64,000 nt of DNA from Cryptomeria japonica (lineage: Eukaryota > Streptophyta > Pinopsida > Cupressales > Cupressaceae): positions 310,635,664 through 310,699,663 of the forward strand of contig NC_081414.1 in NCBI RefSeq assembly GCF_030272615.1, read 5' to 3'. The notes below the pieces were generated by a model, which worked only from the letters and a program-made list of their open reading frames with translations, was not told where the DNA came from and did no database searches. Position numbers and translations under genes: made by a program. Below, piece by piece: positions 9,850-22,033 of the stretch (positions within the stretch are counted from its first letter, which is position 1; the number at the start of each line of letters is the position of its first letter).

Positions 9850-11437
9850 ACCACCATTTTTCACCCTTATAATTTTGCTTTGCTCATCATATATTTGTGC
9901 TACAACTCTAAACTACATTTACAAACACATTTGGTAACATTACTTTCCCAAATCCAAGACCCAGGCATTCAAAAGAGGGCTAGGTGACCTTTTCTTGTAC
10001 CGTGCTCAAAGAATGTCCATCCAATGATAGGAATGTTAGCATCTCTACAATATCAATATTTATCTATTAATCTATTTGACATAATTCTCGATCCTTGGCC
10101 ATGCATCGCCTTTCTAGAAGAGCCTGGGAGTTGAACCATAAGGTCTTCCTCTAAAGACCTTTTTGATGATGAGGGTTGAGAGTGGTTTGACTCATTGTTT
10201 AATTTTCAAGAACTTGGGTTTTTTAATATAGCTAGGCAATGACAATTACAAACCTTTTCACACCTCACTTATAATTGCAATTATAAAAACCCCAAAGATG
10301 CAAGAATGCAAATTTAAGAACAATCTTATGGATTAGGGCTTGAAAAACAGACTTACTTGATTATAGCATTAAAAACCCTAGTTTTCTCTTGAGATCACAA
10401 AAAAGCTTGAAATTGCCCAGAAACTTCGCACTAAGAAAAATGATACGTTATGGTGACAACAATGCACTATTTATTTAGCCCAATTATTGAGAAATAGGAC
10501 AGATATCAATCACTTCCACCATTACTACTCGTCCACAAACAGAGTGTTTGAAGCTAGCCATTTCCTTTGTTTGAATGTTAACCATTGATCTGGAATGGCG
10601 TAGGTAGAATCAATGGTGATCGCCTTCATTAGCCAGATTTGAAAAATCCATAGTGCATTAGAAATGTCTAACCAATCAGGAGCAGACACTAATGTCCACA
10701 TGGAGCTGACAAATACGCATGTCAACTTATCGCACCATTGAGGTTTTTGCAAGGTCCACCTTTTTATAACTTGCAATACATAGAGAATGAGTGATATACC
10801 ACCACGTGGATTTAACTTCACAGGTCAGCATTTGAGAAAAGCTAATAGAACTGGTGGGCCCAGGACATGTGTCCAAATTTTGCATTGCTGCAACTTCACC
10901 AAGGTCCAATCTTCAAGAGCATGCAATAAGCCAAAAGCATGCGATACAAATCACAAAGCGCCAACTCAAACTATGTGGCACACAATTGGGGTCAATTCAC
11001 AATCAAGAGACTTGAAAGAACTCAGGCTCATTCTGACAAGATGACACACGCCATTGTTTCACAACATCACAACTTCCATCTCCTATTGACGAACGAGAAC
11101 CTACAATAAGCCAAAGACGAGAGATGCAATAGTGAAACAACACCTGGCACCAAGCATCAAGTGGGGACCACCATACAAGCTTACGCTAAGACAACTTAAG
11201 CAACTTAAAAGGGCACACAGGTTAATTGCTAACAAATAATTACTAGGAAGAAAGGGTTTGGTAACTCAATGTAATTAAAGGCATAAAGTTATAACATAAG
11301 CAACCAGCTACAGGCAACAAGAAGTCAACGGCAAAATATAATGCAAAGGAAACAACATTGAAGGTTTAGGGTTTTTCAGGCATGCAAAGAAAACCCTAAG
11401 ATTTGAACCTATCAATGCAAGGTCCCTAATATATAAC
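9850..11437. other. No gene recognised
   Basis: Only short unsupported frames are present (for example minus 10,525-10,821 and plus 10,787-11,044). No LTR, terminal repeat or domain could be assigned. Confidence 0.5.
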
Positions 11438-11442
11438 CTATC

Positions 11443-11906
11443 TGTTGGTGTAAATAATTATTCATCTTGGATATTATTACACCTTACTTAAGTTTACTTA
11501 GGTAAATGCATTTCATAGTAGTTTGGGTATGAGACACTTGGGTGTTTGTGCCACATTGGGATAGTGTGTGTAGGAGAATTTCCACCTTTTATGGTGTGAT
11601 CTTGTTGTTACACTCCACATTCAGTGGGTGATCCACCTCATGTGGAATATTATATTGTTTCTCCTACCCACCCACACCTATTTCCTACCTGCCCTTGTTT
11701 CTTATTGAGCCACATGTCATGTTTGTGTGCTCACATATCCATATAGCCTTGCCTATATAAGCAGGCTCATATTCATTGTATGTAACACTTGATGATCCAA
11801 TTGATCAGTATTTTCATCTTGATAGAATACAGTTTATTCCTATCATCTATTTTGTTCTCTCTTATTTGTGCTTTCCATTGCCTCTAGATCTTGGCAAAAT
11901 CTCACA
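11443..11906 (+). mobile_element. Solo LTR, copia-like
   Basis: The 464-bp sequence starts TGTTGGTGTAAATAATTATT and ends AATCTCACA. It has a TATA box (TATATAA at 11,754-11,760) followed by a CT-rich leader. The flanking 5-mers are CTATC (11,438-11,442) and CTACC (11,907-11,911), a duplication with one mismatch. No internal region or second LTR is present, so it is a solo LTR left by recombination. The copia-type assignment comes from its length and style only. Confidence 0.65.
11754..11760 (+). promoter_or_regulatory. TATA box of solo LTR
   Basis: TATATAA in GCCTATATAAGCAGG, about 310 bases into the LTR. Confidence 0.5.
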
Positions 11907-12289
11907 CTACCAATGCAATAACATATTACCAAATGTGTAACCAGTATGGAAACCAAAAGTGACCTTTCAACACAATTTGAGCATTGGCATTGCAGAATTG
12001 CCGCATTTATTTTGAAGCATGCATCTTATATTTCAATGGAAAAACATTAACTTAAACAGACAGTGACTTCATAATAAACTTGACATTCTTCAGCATTTTG
12101 AGTTGACCTATTGTAAGCGGAAACATGTTGTACATCAACAGCAGAATGTGAAGATATTTGCACCATGTAAAAACTGCTATCACCGAGAAAATATTTTCTG
12201 TTTGCAAAAATAAAATTATCAGACATTTAGTGTTTTTCTAGAAATATGCTTAATGAGAAAGCAGAACTTTGCAATGGTGAGGTGTTACT

Positions 12290-13286
12290 TTTTGACAGAG
12301 ATAAAAGTGCATGCCTTGCACTTCTACACCTTTGTATTACATCCTTTTGCACATTGTTGTATATACATAGCCATAGCAAATGATTTGACCAAATTCCGTG
12401 CATAAACTGACTCCCAATTAACATCCATAAACCATTTTCCCCTCCAAACCTCCTCAACTGGGATCACTGCACATTTAGCAGCCCTTTTGCCACCTTGGAC
12501 TAGACCATGTGGCACAGCCTAGCCCTCCAAATTTAAGTCATCTATTCACACCCAAAAGGCAACCTTTTCACAAAATACTTATTATCCCATCAGCTTGAAC
12601 ACCAAATGATTCAAATTAACAACTTTGGACATGTATTGAAGAACATATCCCACATCATTAGAAGACATCAATATAGATCTGGAAATCACAAAACCACAAA
12701 ATGACTAATCCGATTCAAGAGCATCCAAAGGTACATGTCTGCATTTAGGCACTCCAACAGTTCATCTTTCTGCTAGAATTGCATTTTCATTGCTTGTTTG
12801 GCATAACTGCAACACCTTGTTAGTTTCCAAGGGCTAGACTGCCATTGAGACAACCAATGGATCCTGTACTTCATCTTGAAGCAAACCCCACTTTCAACAC
12901 AACCAAGCTCAAAAAAAGGTACAAAATTCAAAGGCGAGCCAAACCAGTAGATCTGCGCCAGCAAAGGACCAGATCACACAACCTGGACTCAACCACATGA
13001 CGCAGTCCAGTCTAGAATCAGCAGGCCACATTGCACAGCCTGGTCTGCAGCAACAAAATTTTCTGCATAGGACTGTCATAGCTCCCTAATCTTACATTCA
13101 TGTCCTGATTCTTATCGCAAATTTGAATTTTTTTATCACAGCATTCCAGTCAATCAATAGCATGGTCAAGCATGGTCAAGCCTCCACCATGCCAACTCAA
13201 GTAAGCATATAATCTCTCTCCAATTAATCATTTAATTAAATCTTCTTTAGTACAGGAGAATAGGAAGAAAATATAGTTCCTCTACA
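12290..13286 (+). repeat. 5' LTR of an old gypsy element
   Basis: This matches 16,190-17,194 in direct orientation over about 1 kb, with many substitutions and small indels. Shared segments include AAGGATC/ATGGATCC...CTTCATCTTGAAGCAA, ACACAACCAAGCTCAAAA and GAGAATAGGAAGAAAA. Both copies end CTACA. The left limit is uncertain because homology fades near 12,290. It is much older than the Tat element. Confidence 0.6.
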
Positions 13287-16189
13287 TTAATTTGAGGAAC
13301 TTGACATTCTTACACCATCTAGAATCATGCCCCAGGTTATCCATCACCATACCTCTTCCATTGAATCTATCTTATTCTATATGGATTGTAATGAACTGTC
13401 ATTCACGACTGAAATACATGCACATCCTAAGGATTTTGATGTCTCTTCTCATTTTGCTACTTCTAATCCACTAATCTATGATAATATGATGTATTCTTAT
13501 AAACAAGAGGATGTATCATGCTCTATGCATTCCTTGTTTCAATGTGTATCTCAGTTCCAATCTTTTGTTGGGATTACTATTACTTTCCCATCCATCATAG
13601 ATGAACTCACTCTAATAGCCAGTATAGTTCATTGATTATGACAATCTTTTCTGCATGGCAAATGATAGTGAACTACCTATAAGCATATTCCCTTGTTGCA
13701 ATATTTTATCTAGCAATAAGCTTAGAGATGATCGCCTACATGATGAAAGGTCATTTTCTTCGCTCCCTCACGATGTTGTCATGTCTTACAATGCTCATAT
13801 CTTTCTCTAATGCAACTCATAATAGCATCCCTTATAGATATCAATGCTTCCGTTTCTGTGCATAATTCAGTTCATGCTTTCAATGATGACCATACTATCA
13901 GTGAACCTATTATGCTGTCTTTGATGGAATATTTGAGGCTTGTGTGGGATTTATTTAAGATCAACCTAATGCACCTTCTTCTCCCATCATTACCTTTACC
14001 CAAGATGAAATTCTCAATGATGGCTAACACATGTCATTGAATTTTTAGGGTTTTCTTCATTGCAAGCCCACTGATGGCATTATAGTAGATCCTAGATCAG
14101 CTATCAGCATTGGCACAAGGAATTATTATATAATCTTCATCTTCACTGAGATACTTATTCTCATTTCCAAAGAACTCTCGAAAGCTCTAATAAACAAATG
14201 CAGCACTTGCATTTGGAGCCCATACTTTTACACATTATACCCACATCCAATAGAGATAGCATTGTCCTTGGACGCCCTTGGATAGAACAATACCAAGCCA
14301 TTCCCTCTGCATTACATCATGTTTTAAATACATTCATAAGGGGAAATTGGCAACCATTCCAAGGGACAACAAAACTATGAACCTCTCTCAAACAATGCAA
14401 ATATTACAATTGGTATATTCATTGAAAAGCCAAAAGATGCACCAAAAAGATCTGCTATATACTTTATACAGATTATTTACACATCAACAAAGTCAAGAAT
14501 GAAAGTGTTCACACTTAAACTTATCAAATCCTTTGGAAATAAATCAACCCAAATGAATATTTTGCTTGCTTTAATACTGTTAGAGATAAGAAAGGACCCA
14601 ACAAATGCTCCTAAAACTAAACCACATCCTTTAGAGCATAGTTTTGTGAAAGGACCAAGCACTTATGGAGATACAAGACCCTCTTCACATGCACAAACAC
14701 ACATGGCACATATCAATCCATCTTTCCCATCAGGTTGGGAAGAGGGTGAAATGATCTCTTAAATTGAATATAAATACAAATTATATTGGTTGATTTTCCA
14801 CACCTACACACATATCAAATATTAATCTATCATACAAATATCTATTCCTCTTTTTGTTTGCCTTGATCATCCTTTTTTTGTGTGTGTTCATAAAAACTAG
14901 AGGACGATGCAAAGATGCATTTCATGGTGCATGTCGATACAATGCCATGAACACCATCTTTCTACTTATAATTTTCTCATCTTTTCACCTCATCCTATTT
15001 AATATCTACATCTCTTTGTTTTTTTCCTCTACGTATTTGGATAACACTAAGCAATGCAATTGTCCCAATAACACTTCATTCATGTTGACCAAAAACATGG
15101 CTCCTATTGTAGTTGATATAGATATGCCTCCTTTTACATTTGCATGGCTCTTGCTTCTATTACCTACAAATTTTACTACTTTTGGGCCATTGCCTTCTTT
15201 CTTTCATGGCTCTTACCTTCCTTACCTACAAATTTCCCTTTTACTATTCCTTCAATCTCACCTTATTTTCTTCCTTGGCCCTTTTACCATGTTACCTAGC
15301 TTCTTCATTGTGGGAGAAACAAACCAAAAAATACACATTGCCATCAAATGTGACATCATGCAACAAATAAATTGCATGAATACATATTATGTGGCATGTA
15401 TTACAATGCTCTCCCATGATCATATTTGGCACATGGCCACATAACCTTGCTTGGGCAACATTAGGGCATCCATATTCCCACCAATACCTGATACATATTG
15501 ACAAAATCATACGAATAGTATCCAAGGCCATTACATTGTTGTATTTGTCCATTTTCACATATCACCCTTCTTTTCTCTCAAATTAAATGTGACATGCCAT
15601 CACGCACTTGTTTTGAGGGAGAGCATAAACCCATAAAACCACACCAATTATCCAAGATTGTCATGTGCATATGCTATGTTGCCCTAGTGGTTCCGAACTC
15701 CACAACAACCATGTGTGTGACAACATCTTCCCCCAATTTTACATTTACACCAGTTACTTCATGTGCATACATCATCGAGGCCTAGAGATTCTAAACTCAC
15801 ACTTGTCATATGCATCATAATCCCTTCTACACCAAACCATTCAAGATATGAACATATGTTGTGGGGCTAGTTGTTCTGAATTCCACACCAACCATAGGCA
15901 CAAAGACATGTTGCTCCAGATTTTACCTTTTACTCCAATTCTGCTTCACTTTTTTACATGTTTTAAATGGTGGTTATGATATTTTAGCAATAACATTTGA
16001 TACAAGTATAACTAATTATTTGTGCGTAGATGCAAAAGACATGTTTTAGCAAGTACAAGTAGATAGCAAGGCATTGTCCAAAAATTCAATATTCTTTGCA
16101 TGTCTACTTTACATTTTGTAATACATTTACTTTGGAGTGCATGAATCATATAGATTTGCATGCACACCAAAATGCAGGCAAAATGTAAG
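13287..16189 (+). mobile_element. Internal region of the old gypsy element
   Basis: Decayed plus-strand sequence between two old LTRs. A protease end is visible at about 14,040-14,400. Other frames (13,327-13,635; 14,854-15,444) look partly protein-like but carry no motif I recognise. RT, RNase H and integrase are missing, so most of pol has been lost. Confidence 0.5.
14040..14400 (+). pseudogene. Ty3/gypsy protease remnant
   Basis: The frame shows VDPRSAISI, in the place of the aspartic-protease active site (normally D-S/T/G-G-A), and then IVLGRPWIEQYQAIPSALHH. The latter is the conserved LGRPWI block that ends the protease and leads to RT in Tat-like gypsy elements. A frameshift follows, because the next expected segment (YIHKGKLATIPRDNK) is in another frame. 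The catalytic D-T/S-G is altered to D-P-R, so no activity is expected. Confidence 0.55.
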
Positions 16190-17194
16190 GGATTAAAGTG
16201 TATAACTACCACTTTACAACTTCATTTTATGACACTTTGCACACATGTCATACATGAATAGCCAGAGCATGTAATCTGACCTGTTTGGCACATTATCCGA
16301 CTCCTGCCCAACAGCTATCAACTATTTGCCACTCTAGAGCTCCTCAACTAGCACCATCAATTACACATTTTGTAGCCCTTTTACCACCATGGTTAGGACC
16401 ACGTGGTGCAGCCCAATCCAAAACCAGACCACATGGCATGGTATGATCCTCCAAATTCAAATTCATCTTTTCACAACTAAAAGTTAACCATTTTGCAAAA
16501 TAGTTGTTATCATGTCAGCTCATGCCAAATAATTCACATTAACAACTATAGACATGTATTTAAGGACATTTCCTAGGTCATTAAGAGACATCAAGAGAGA
16601 TCTAGAGTATCCAAAGCAACATTTCTGCAATTACACACTAAACTAGTAGACCAAATCCATCAAAATAGCATTTGCATCACTTGCTTGCTATGATTGTGAC
16701 ACCTTACTCCTTTCTGAGGGATTGATTGCTATTGATACAAGCCAAGGATCCTCTCCTTCATCTTGAAGCAAGCCTCATCATGCTTTCCAACACAACCAAG
16801 CTCAAAAGCAGGTACAAAAGTCAAAGGTGAGCCAAACTAGTAAAGGACCAAGCGGCAACACTTAAACTCAATAGCATGGTGCAGTGAACAAGACCAAGCC
16901 ACATAGTGTGACCTAGTCTGCAGTAGAACTTTCCATACAAGACAGTCATAGATCCCTAAATTGTAGATCCATATCCCACTTCTTATTTCAGATCTTCCAT
17001 CACAATGTTCCAACCAGTCAACTACAAAGTCAAGCCTCCATCATGCTGAATCAAATAAGTATCTAGCCTCTCTCCAACTACTCTAGTTACTACAGAAATT
17101 TCTATATCTAATCTGTTATTAATTTGCTTCGGTCATTAAATTACTTCTAGATTGGTGTAAGAGAATAGGAAGAAAACACATTAATTCCCCTACA
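16190..17194 (+). repeat. 3' LTR of an old gypsy element
   Basis: Direct repeat of 12,290-13,286, ending CCCCTACA at 17,194. Target duplications could not be seen. Confidence 0.6.
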
Positions 17195-17351
17195 CTTTCA
17201 TGAATTAAAGATATCAGCATTCACAGTCCATAAATTCGCATTAAGCAGAAAGCTGCAGAACTATAAAGATTCCCAGACTAAACCCAACTCTAATATACAT
17301 ATTTCTAATAGGAAGAGTAACACTAGGACCGTGTAAAAATAAGCTGAAAAC

Positions 17352-17652
17352 AGATGACTCATAAAAGTGATTGCTTGTTAAGAGTATTGAAATCCCCTTC
17401 CAAAGAGAATTTAGTTGTTTCAAAAATTTTGAATTTGAAGTGAACAAACCTTTAAGCAGTGAAGAGATTTATTAAGCCCATGTGAAGATAAGATTAAAAA
17501 AGATGACTCTTAGAAGAAGAGTAGACCCCCCTTCCAAATAGGATTTAGTTGTTTCAAAAATTTTGGAAACGAAGAGAAGAGAACAGGCGTTAACCACTGT
17601 AATGAAGAGATTCATTTATCCCTTGTGATTAGGATGAAAACAATAATTAAAA
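17352..17652. repeat. Two-copy tandem duplication, about 150 bp
   Basis: Units 17,352-17,500 and 17,501-17,652 share AGATGACTC, TTAGTTGTTTCAAAAATTTT, GAAGAGATT and a run ending ATTAAAAA. Divergence is considerable, so the duplication is old. Confidence 0.6.
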
Positions 17653-19140
17653 ACTTTGAATCTCTCACTCTCGGTTACTTACTTAGGTGACTTACTTTCT
17701 CTTTCTTTCTACATGGTCAAATGAGTTGTTATTTTTCAGCTTTAATACTTCTTGTATTTATCAGTTTGCTCTTGCTTAGGTTTCTTCTCTATTTGCTTTT
17801 TCACCATTCATCTTCTAGCAGATATCAGCCCCGTAGGCATAAGCAGAAAAACTAGCATTTTCCAAAATTTGAACCTTTGTGGGTCTCTTCCCATATAGTT
17901 ATGGTAAAATCATTTCTATAAACAAAAGTTTAACGTGCTTTATATTTTTATATTTCAAGTTCAAAATGCAACATAACCAATTCGAGGCTACGAATTATTC
18001 AAGTTCAGCTGAAATGAACAAAAAGTGAAGTATCATATTTGGCGCTCTGTATCAGATCATCAAGAAGCATTCTAAACCAAAGCGTCCAGTTGCACAGAAG
18101 CCATGGGACTCTTACGAAAATTAGTGAAGACAAACTCTACTGTAATAGGCAATAGAGTATAAAATAACAGAACTTGCTTCTTTCATTTTTAAAAATTAAA
18201 AAACTAAAATGAATCTCTTCAATATTATCTTAGCATATCAGATTGAGACTTAAAAATAAGTTTATTATCTTGAATTTTCAAGCTTAGCCAGCTATAACTA
18301 AATTTAAAGTTTAATTATTGTGATATTTGAAAAACAGTTGTAGTTTAAATGTTTGCACTGTTGTGCTCAAATTTCTTCAAAACAAAGACAACATAATTTA
18401 TGATCTCATCAACTGAAAGCATTAATCCAAAAACTTTGATAAATAAAATAATAATAATTTAGATAGCTAAAACTTTAACACTTTTGAAGTTCAAATAATT
18501 AAAATAAATAAAACTTAAAACAGATTCAAGCCTCTTTTTAAATAAATATTGATACTTCGGTAATTTAAAAGGCTCTAAAAGTTAAAATAACTGAACTAAA
18601 GAAAACATTCTAACTTTTTTAAATTTTATAATAATAATATAATTATTTATATGTCTGTTATAAATATATTTTATTTTTAAATGTTTTAAAAAATTAGATT
18701 AATGATAATAACAATCTTTGAAGATATAATATTTTTACAGTCTATCATAATTAATTGAAGAGTTTTTAGCAGAAAAAAAATTACATATAAATTATTATAC
18801 AAAAATTTCTACAGAAACTCTTTAAATAAGATTTTTATCTCTTAAATGCGTATAATTAAACATAAAGTTTAACAAACGTAAATGATACATTGCAGTGCAA
18901 AGTCATACTATATGCATTGACAGATCCAAGGCAGCATTTTTTTTTCAATAAAGCACGTAATGTTTGATAAAGAATGTTAAAAATAACTGTCATCCTTGAA
19001 GAAAGCTGCAAAGTTGAAATTCCACGCTTAATAAAACCTAACAGAATTTCAAGCTAAACAACATTTGATCCATTCGAAAATATATACATCGCGACGCCAA
19101 ATGATTGAAATTTGGCAATCCAAGCTTTAAAGGAATGCAT
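17653..19140. other. AT-rich spacer, no gene recognised
   Basis: Long A/T runs with no open frame of note and no terminal repeats detected. Confidence 0.6.
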
Positions 19141-19311
19141 AAGTTAATGTATTGGATCGCTCAGCCAGAGCGGAAGAGCGAAAAAAGAAAAGAAAAGCCA
19201 GAGAGCGTACGCCATTAGAAGTTAGAAGCGGTGTTCTCTCGCTTGAAAGCCCGCCGTTGCCTGTTCCCCTAGCCATTGCTTAATCACCTCCAGAAGTTTT
19301 TCTATTTCACC

Positions 19312-19638
19312 ATGAAATTCCAAGGGAGGAGTGCGTGCCCTATATATCAGGCTTTGGATCATTCAAGGTGGTGCCAAGTGCCTGTTGCTAAGTATGTTCC
19401 AGAATATTATAGTGCTAGCTATCCGAAAGAATAAGTCACTGTGGCATCTAATGCTCGGAGCTCGAATGAGACGCGCGGCCACGGTGATAAAGAGGCGCTC
19501 CTTTGGCAGAAAATTTCCATGAGGTTACAGAGCCCCTCTTCTCTTCTGTCCCAAATGTTTACACCAAGCGTTGTACCGTTGGCATATAGTAGAAAAGTCA
19601 CAGACGAACGAGACAAAAAACTCAAGCGGCACTTTTGA
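19312..19638 (+). pseudogene. Possible low-copy exon or gene fragment
   Basis: An ATG at 19,312 opens a frame of 40 codons (starting MKFQGRSACPIYQ) that ends at a TAA at 19,432. The same frame stays open for another 67 codons to 19,638. The surrounding 500 bp (19,140-19,660) are richer in G+C and CpG than the flanks and contain CTATATAT at about 19,346. This contrast in an AT-rich spacer suggests a gene start or exon rather than repeat DNA. No domain was recognised and the single in-frame stop is unexplained, so the call is weak. Confidence 0.2.
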
Positions 19639-19917
19639 TGCTTTTTTTAATTGGCGTTTCAGGGAAGGATTAGTTAAATCAAAATCTATTGTCTAGGGGA
19701 GGCTGTTACTACTTAGTTTGAGCTGCAAAATGCATCACGCCTTCTAAATGACGTTGTATCCCACACGGAAGATGTCATAGACATGCAAAACAACATAAAG
19801 CGGAACCCACTCTGTAAAATAGTCACCCATCATATTTAGTGGGTTTGTTATTATGTATATGCTGAGTCATTGTACATAAATGGAAAAAGGAGCTTTTTAT
19901 AATATAAAACAAAATAA

Positions 19918-20070
19918 TTTTGTTAGTATTCTTTTGTTTTTAGAGGATTTAGTTAGGGACATATTATTGAAAGTATTTAGGGAGTTTAATTATTATAATT
20001 CTGTTAGTATTCTTTCGTTTTTAGAGGATTGAGTTGGGTACATTGAAAGTATGTACGGAGTTTAATTATT
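19918..20070. repeat. Two-copy tandem duplication, about 78 bp
   Basis: Two adjacent units share GTTAGTATTCTTT, GTTTTTAGAGGATT, TTGAAAGTAT and GGAGTTTAATTATT. Confidence 0.7.
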
Positions 20071-20147
20071 TTTAAGAGGAATCAAATTTACTTAGTTTAA
20101 TATGTGTGATGAAATATTAAAAATATATTAATTTTTAAAGTTGTGTA

Positions 20148-20493
20148 AAGATAAATGAATTTATTTTTAATAAATTTAAATTTACTTTTTAACGATCTAG
20201 AATAAGAAATCACATGTAATTTGGATAGTATTATTCTAAGTCTTTTAATTTTTATGAATATTGAAGTTGAATTATTATAAAAAAAAATAATGAAACTAGT
20301 ATATTTATTTTTACATGAATAAGATAAATGAATTTATTTTTAATAATTTAAAAAAAAAAATTAAATGATATAGAATAAGAGATCACATGTAATTTGGATA
20401 GTATTATTCTAAGTCTTTTAATTTTTATGAATATTGAAGTTGAATTATTATAAAAAAAAATTATGAAACTAGTATATTTATTTTTACAGGAAT
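20148..20493. repeat. Two-copy tandem duplication, 173 bp
   Basis: Units 20,148-20,320 and 20,321-20,493 are nearly identical. Both begin AAGATAAATGAATTTATTTT and contain ATCACATGTAATTTGGATAG. The high similarity indicates a recent event. Confidence 0.85.
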
Positions 20494-21764
20494 AAGATAT
20501 TTGTTCATCATTCAGCTTTAAAATTTATTATATTATTATATTTTAATTATTATATTAGTATATATTAAATAATTATTGTATTATGATATTGTAGTTAATA
20601 TTAACTTATTATTAAGATATGATTGTATTATTATTTTTATATTATTAAATTATTATTATTATATTTTTATTTTATATTATGAAGTTAACTGATTTCATGA
20701 TGGAGATAGGTCAATTGATTATTAGAGAATTAGTGGAAGATATATTTAGCATTAAATAATTAAAAGTTGGTTAATTGAATGCATGGGAAGAGAATAAATT
20801 AAATTAAATTAAAAAATAATAATAAAATATTTTTTCTTTCTTATGTGAGTATAATACCTTTCTACATAATTAGAAAAAATTAAAAAATAATTATTTGTTA
20901 AATAATTCCAAAATAAAAATGTATGATTTATTTTCAAACTTTAAAATGATGTGTTATGAGAATACATTTTTAGAAGATGGAATTCACTTTTTAGAACTAA
21001 TGGATCTCTTATTATTTGACTCATAAAATAATATATTAAAAATAATGTATGTAAAACATATTTAGAAAGTAAAAATTTAAAAAAAAAAAGTCTTAATTAT
21101 GTAATCTTTTACACTCTTTTGATTGTTTTGTTGTAATTATATTTTTTCATATCTTCAGTAAAAAAATTATAAAAAAAAAGTTAGAGTACTATAAAAAAAT
21201 ATTATAATCTTTAAATTTGAATATCTAAGATATAGTTATTCAAGTGAGATCTTTTTTGTCATCTTTTAATTAATCATTGAATGGATATTTGTTTTATTCA
21301 TTAGAATTATAATGTTAGAAGAGTCCAATCTTGTGCTTATCATATAACTTTTATCTTTATTAAAAAACATATATGTTATTAATTGTAGAAAATTTGTGAA
21401 AAATATAAAAATGTTATGTTCATAAATATATACATCTCCCAACAATATATTAAAACAAAAAAATCATATTAATTATATTAAATTAAATAAAATATTTAAA
21501 AATTTCACATATACGTCATTTAATAATATAAGTATACATGGATGAATATTAGATATTGATAATCTGAAATTTTAAATTAAACATAATTAAATAAATTTTA
21601 TTTTATTCTCAATAAATATTCATTAAAATAATTGTTAACCAAAATCAACTTAAATTTTAATGATTTAATCATATTAAAATTTAATTGTCTAATTATAAGT
21701 GTATACATATAATCATGTTTTAGTTTATACTATACTCACTTTTCATGACGTTGGTAGCAAGACT
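20494..21764. other. AT-rich spacer, no gene recognised
   Basis: Mostly A and T with TTA/ATT runs. No frame, LTR or inverted repeat was recognised. Confidence 0.6.
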
Positions 21765-21769
21765 AAATA
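21765..21769. repeat. Target-site duplication, left copy
   Basis: AAATA directly before the 5' LTR, repeated exactly at 24,236-24,240. Confidence 0.85.
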
Positions 21770-22019
21770 TGTAATGCCCCTCCCTCGATCAACTCCGTTT
21801 AACTTAGTTTGACTCTGGTTGATTTCTTTTGTGGTTTATGTGACTGGTTGATACTCTCTTATGTGATGGCTTTTAATATGTTGGTTATACATTTTATCTT
21901 GATGGATGTATCTCTCTTGCTTATGTAATGTTGTCCTTTATAAAATTAAAAATAAAAATTATTCGCATTTTCATTGTTTTGTTGTTTAAGTCCTCTTGGC
22001 CTCATAACGGGGCGTGACA
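21770..22019 (+). repeat. 5' LTR of the non-autonomous element
   Basis: Starts TGTAATGCCCCTCCCTCGAT and ends GGGGCGTGACA, matching 23,993-24,235. Confidence 0.9.
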
Positions 22020-22021
22020 CT

Positions 22022-22033
22022 TGGTATCAGAGC
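22022..22033 (+). other. Primer-binding site, initiator tRNA-Met
   Basis: TGGTATCAGAGC begins two bases after the 5' LTR. This is the standard primer site complementary to plant initiator tRNA-Met, widely used by copia and many gypsy elements. Confidence 0.9.
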
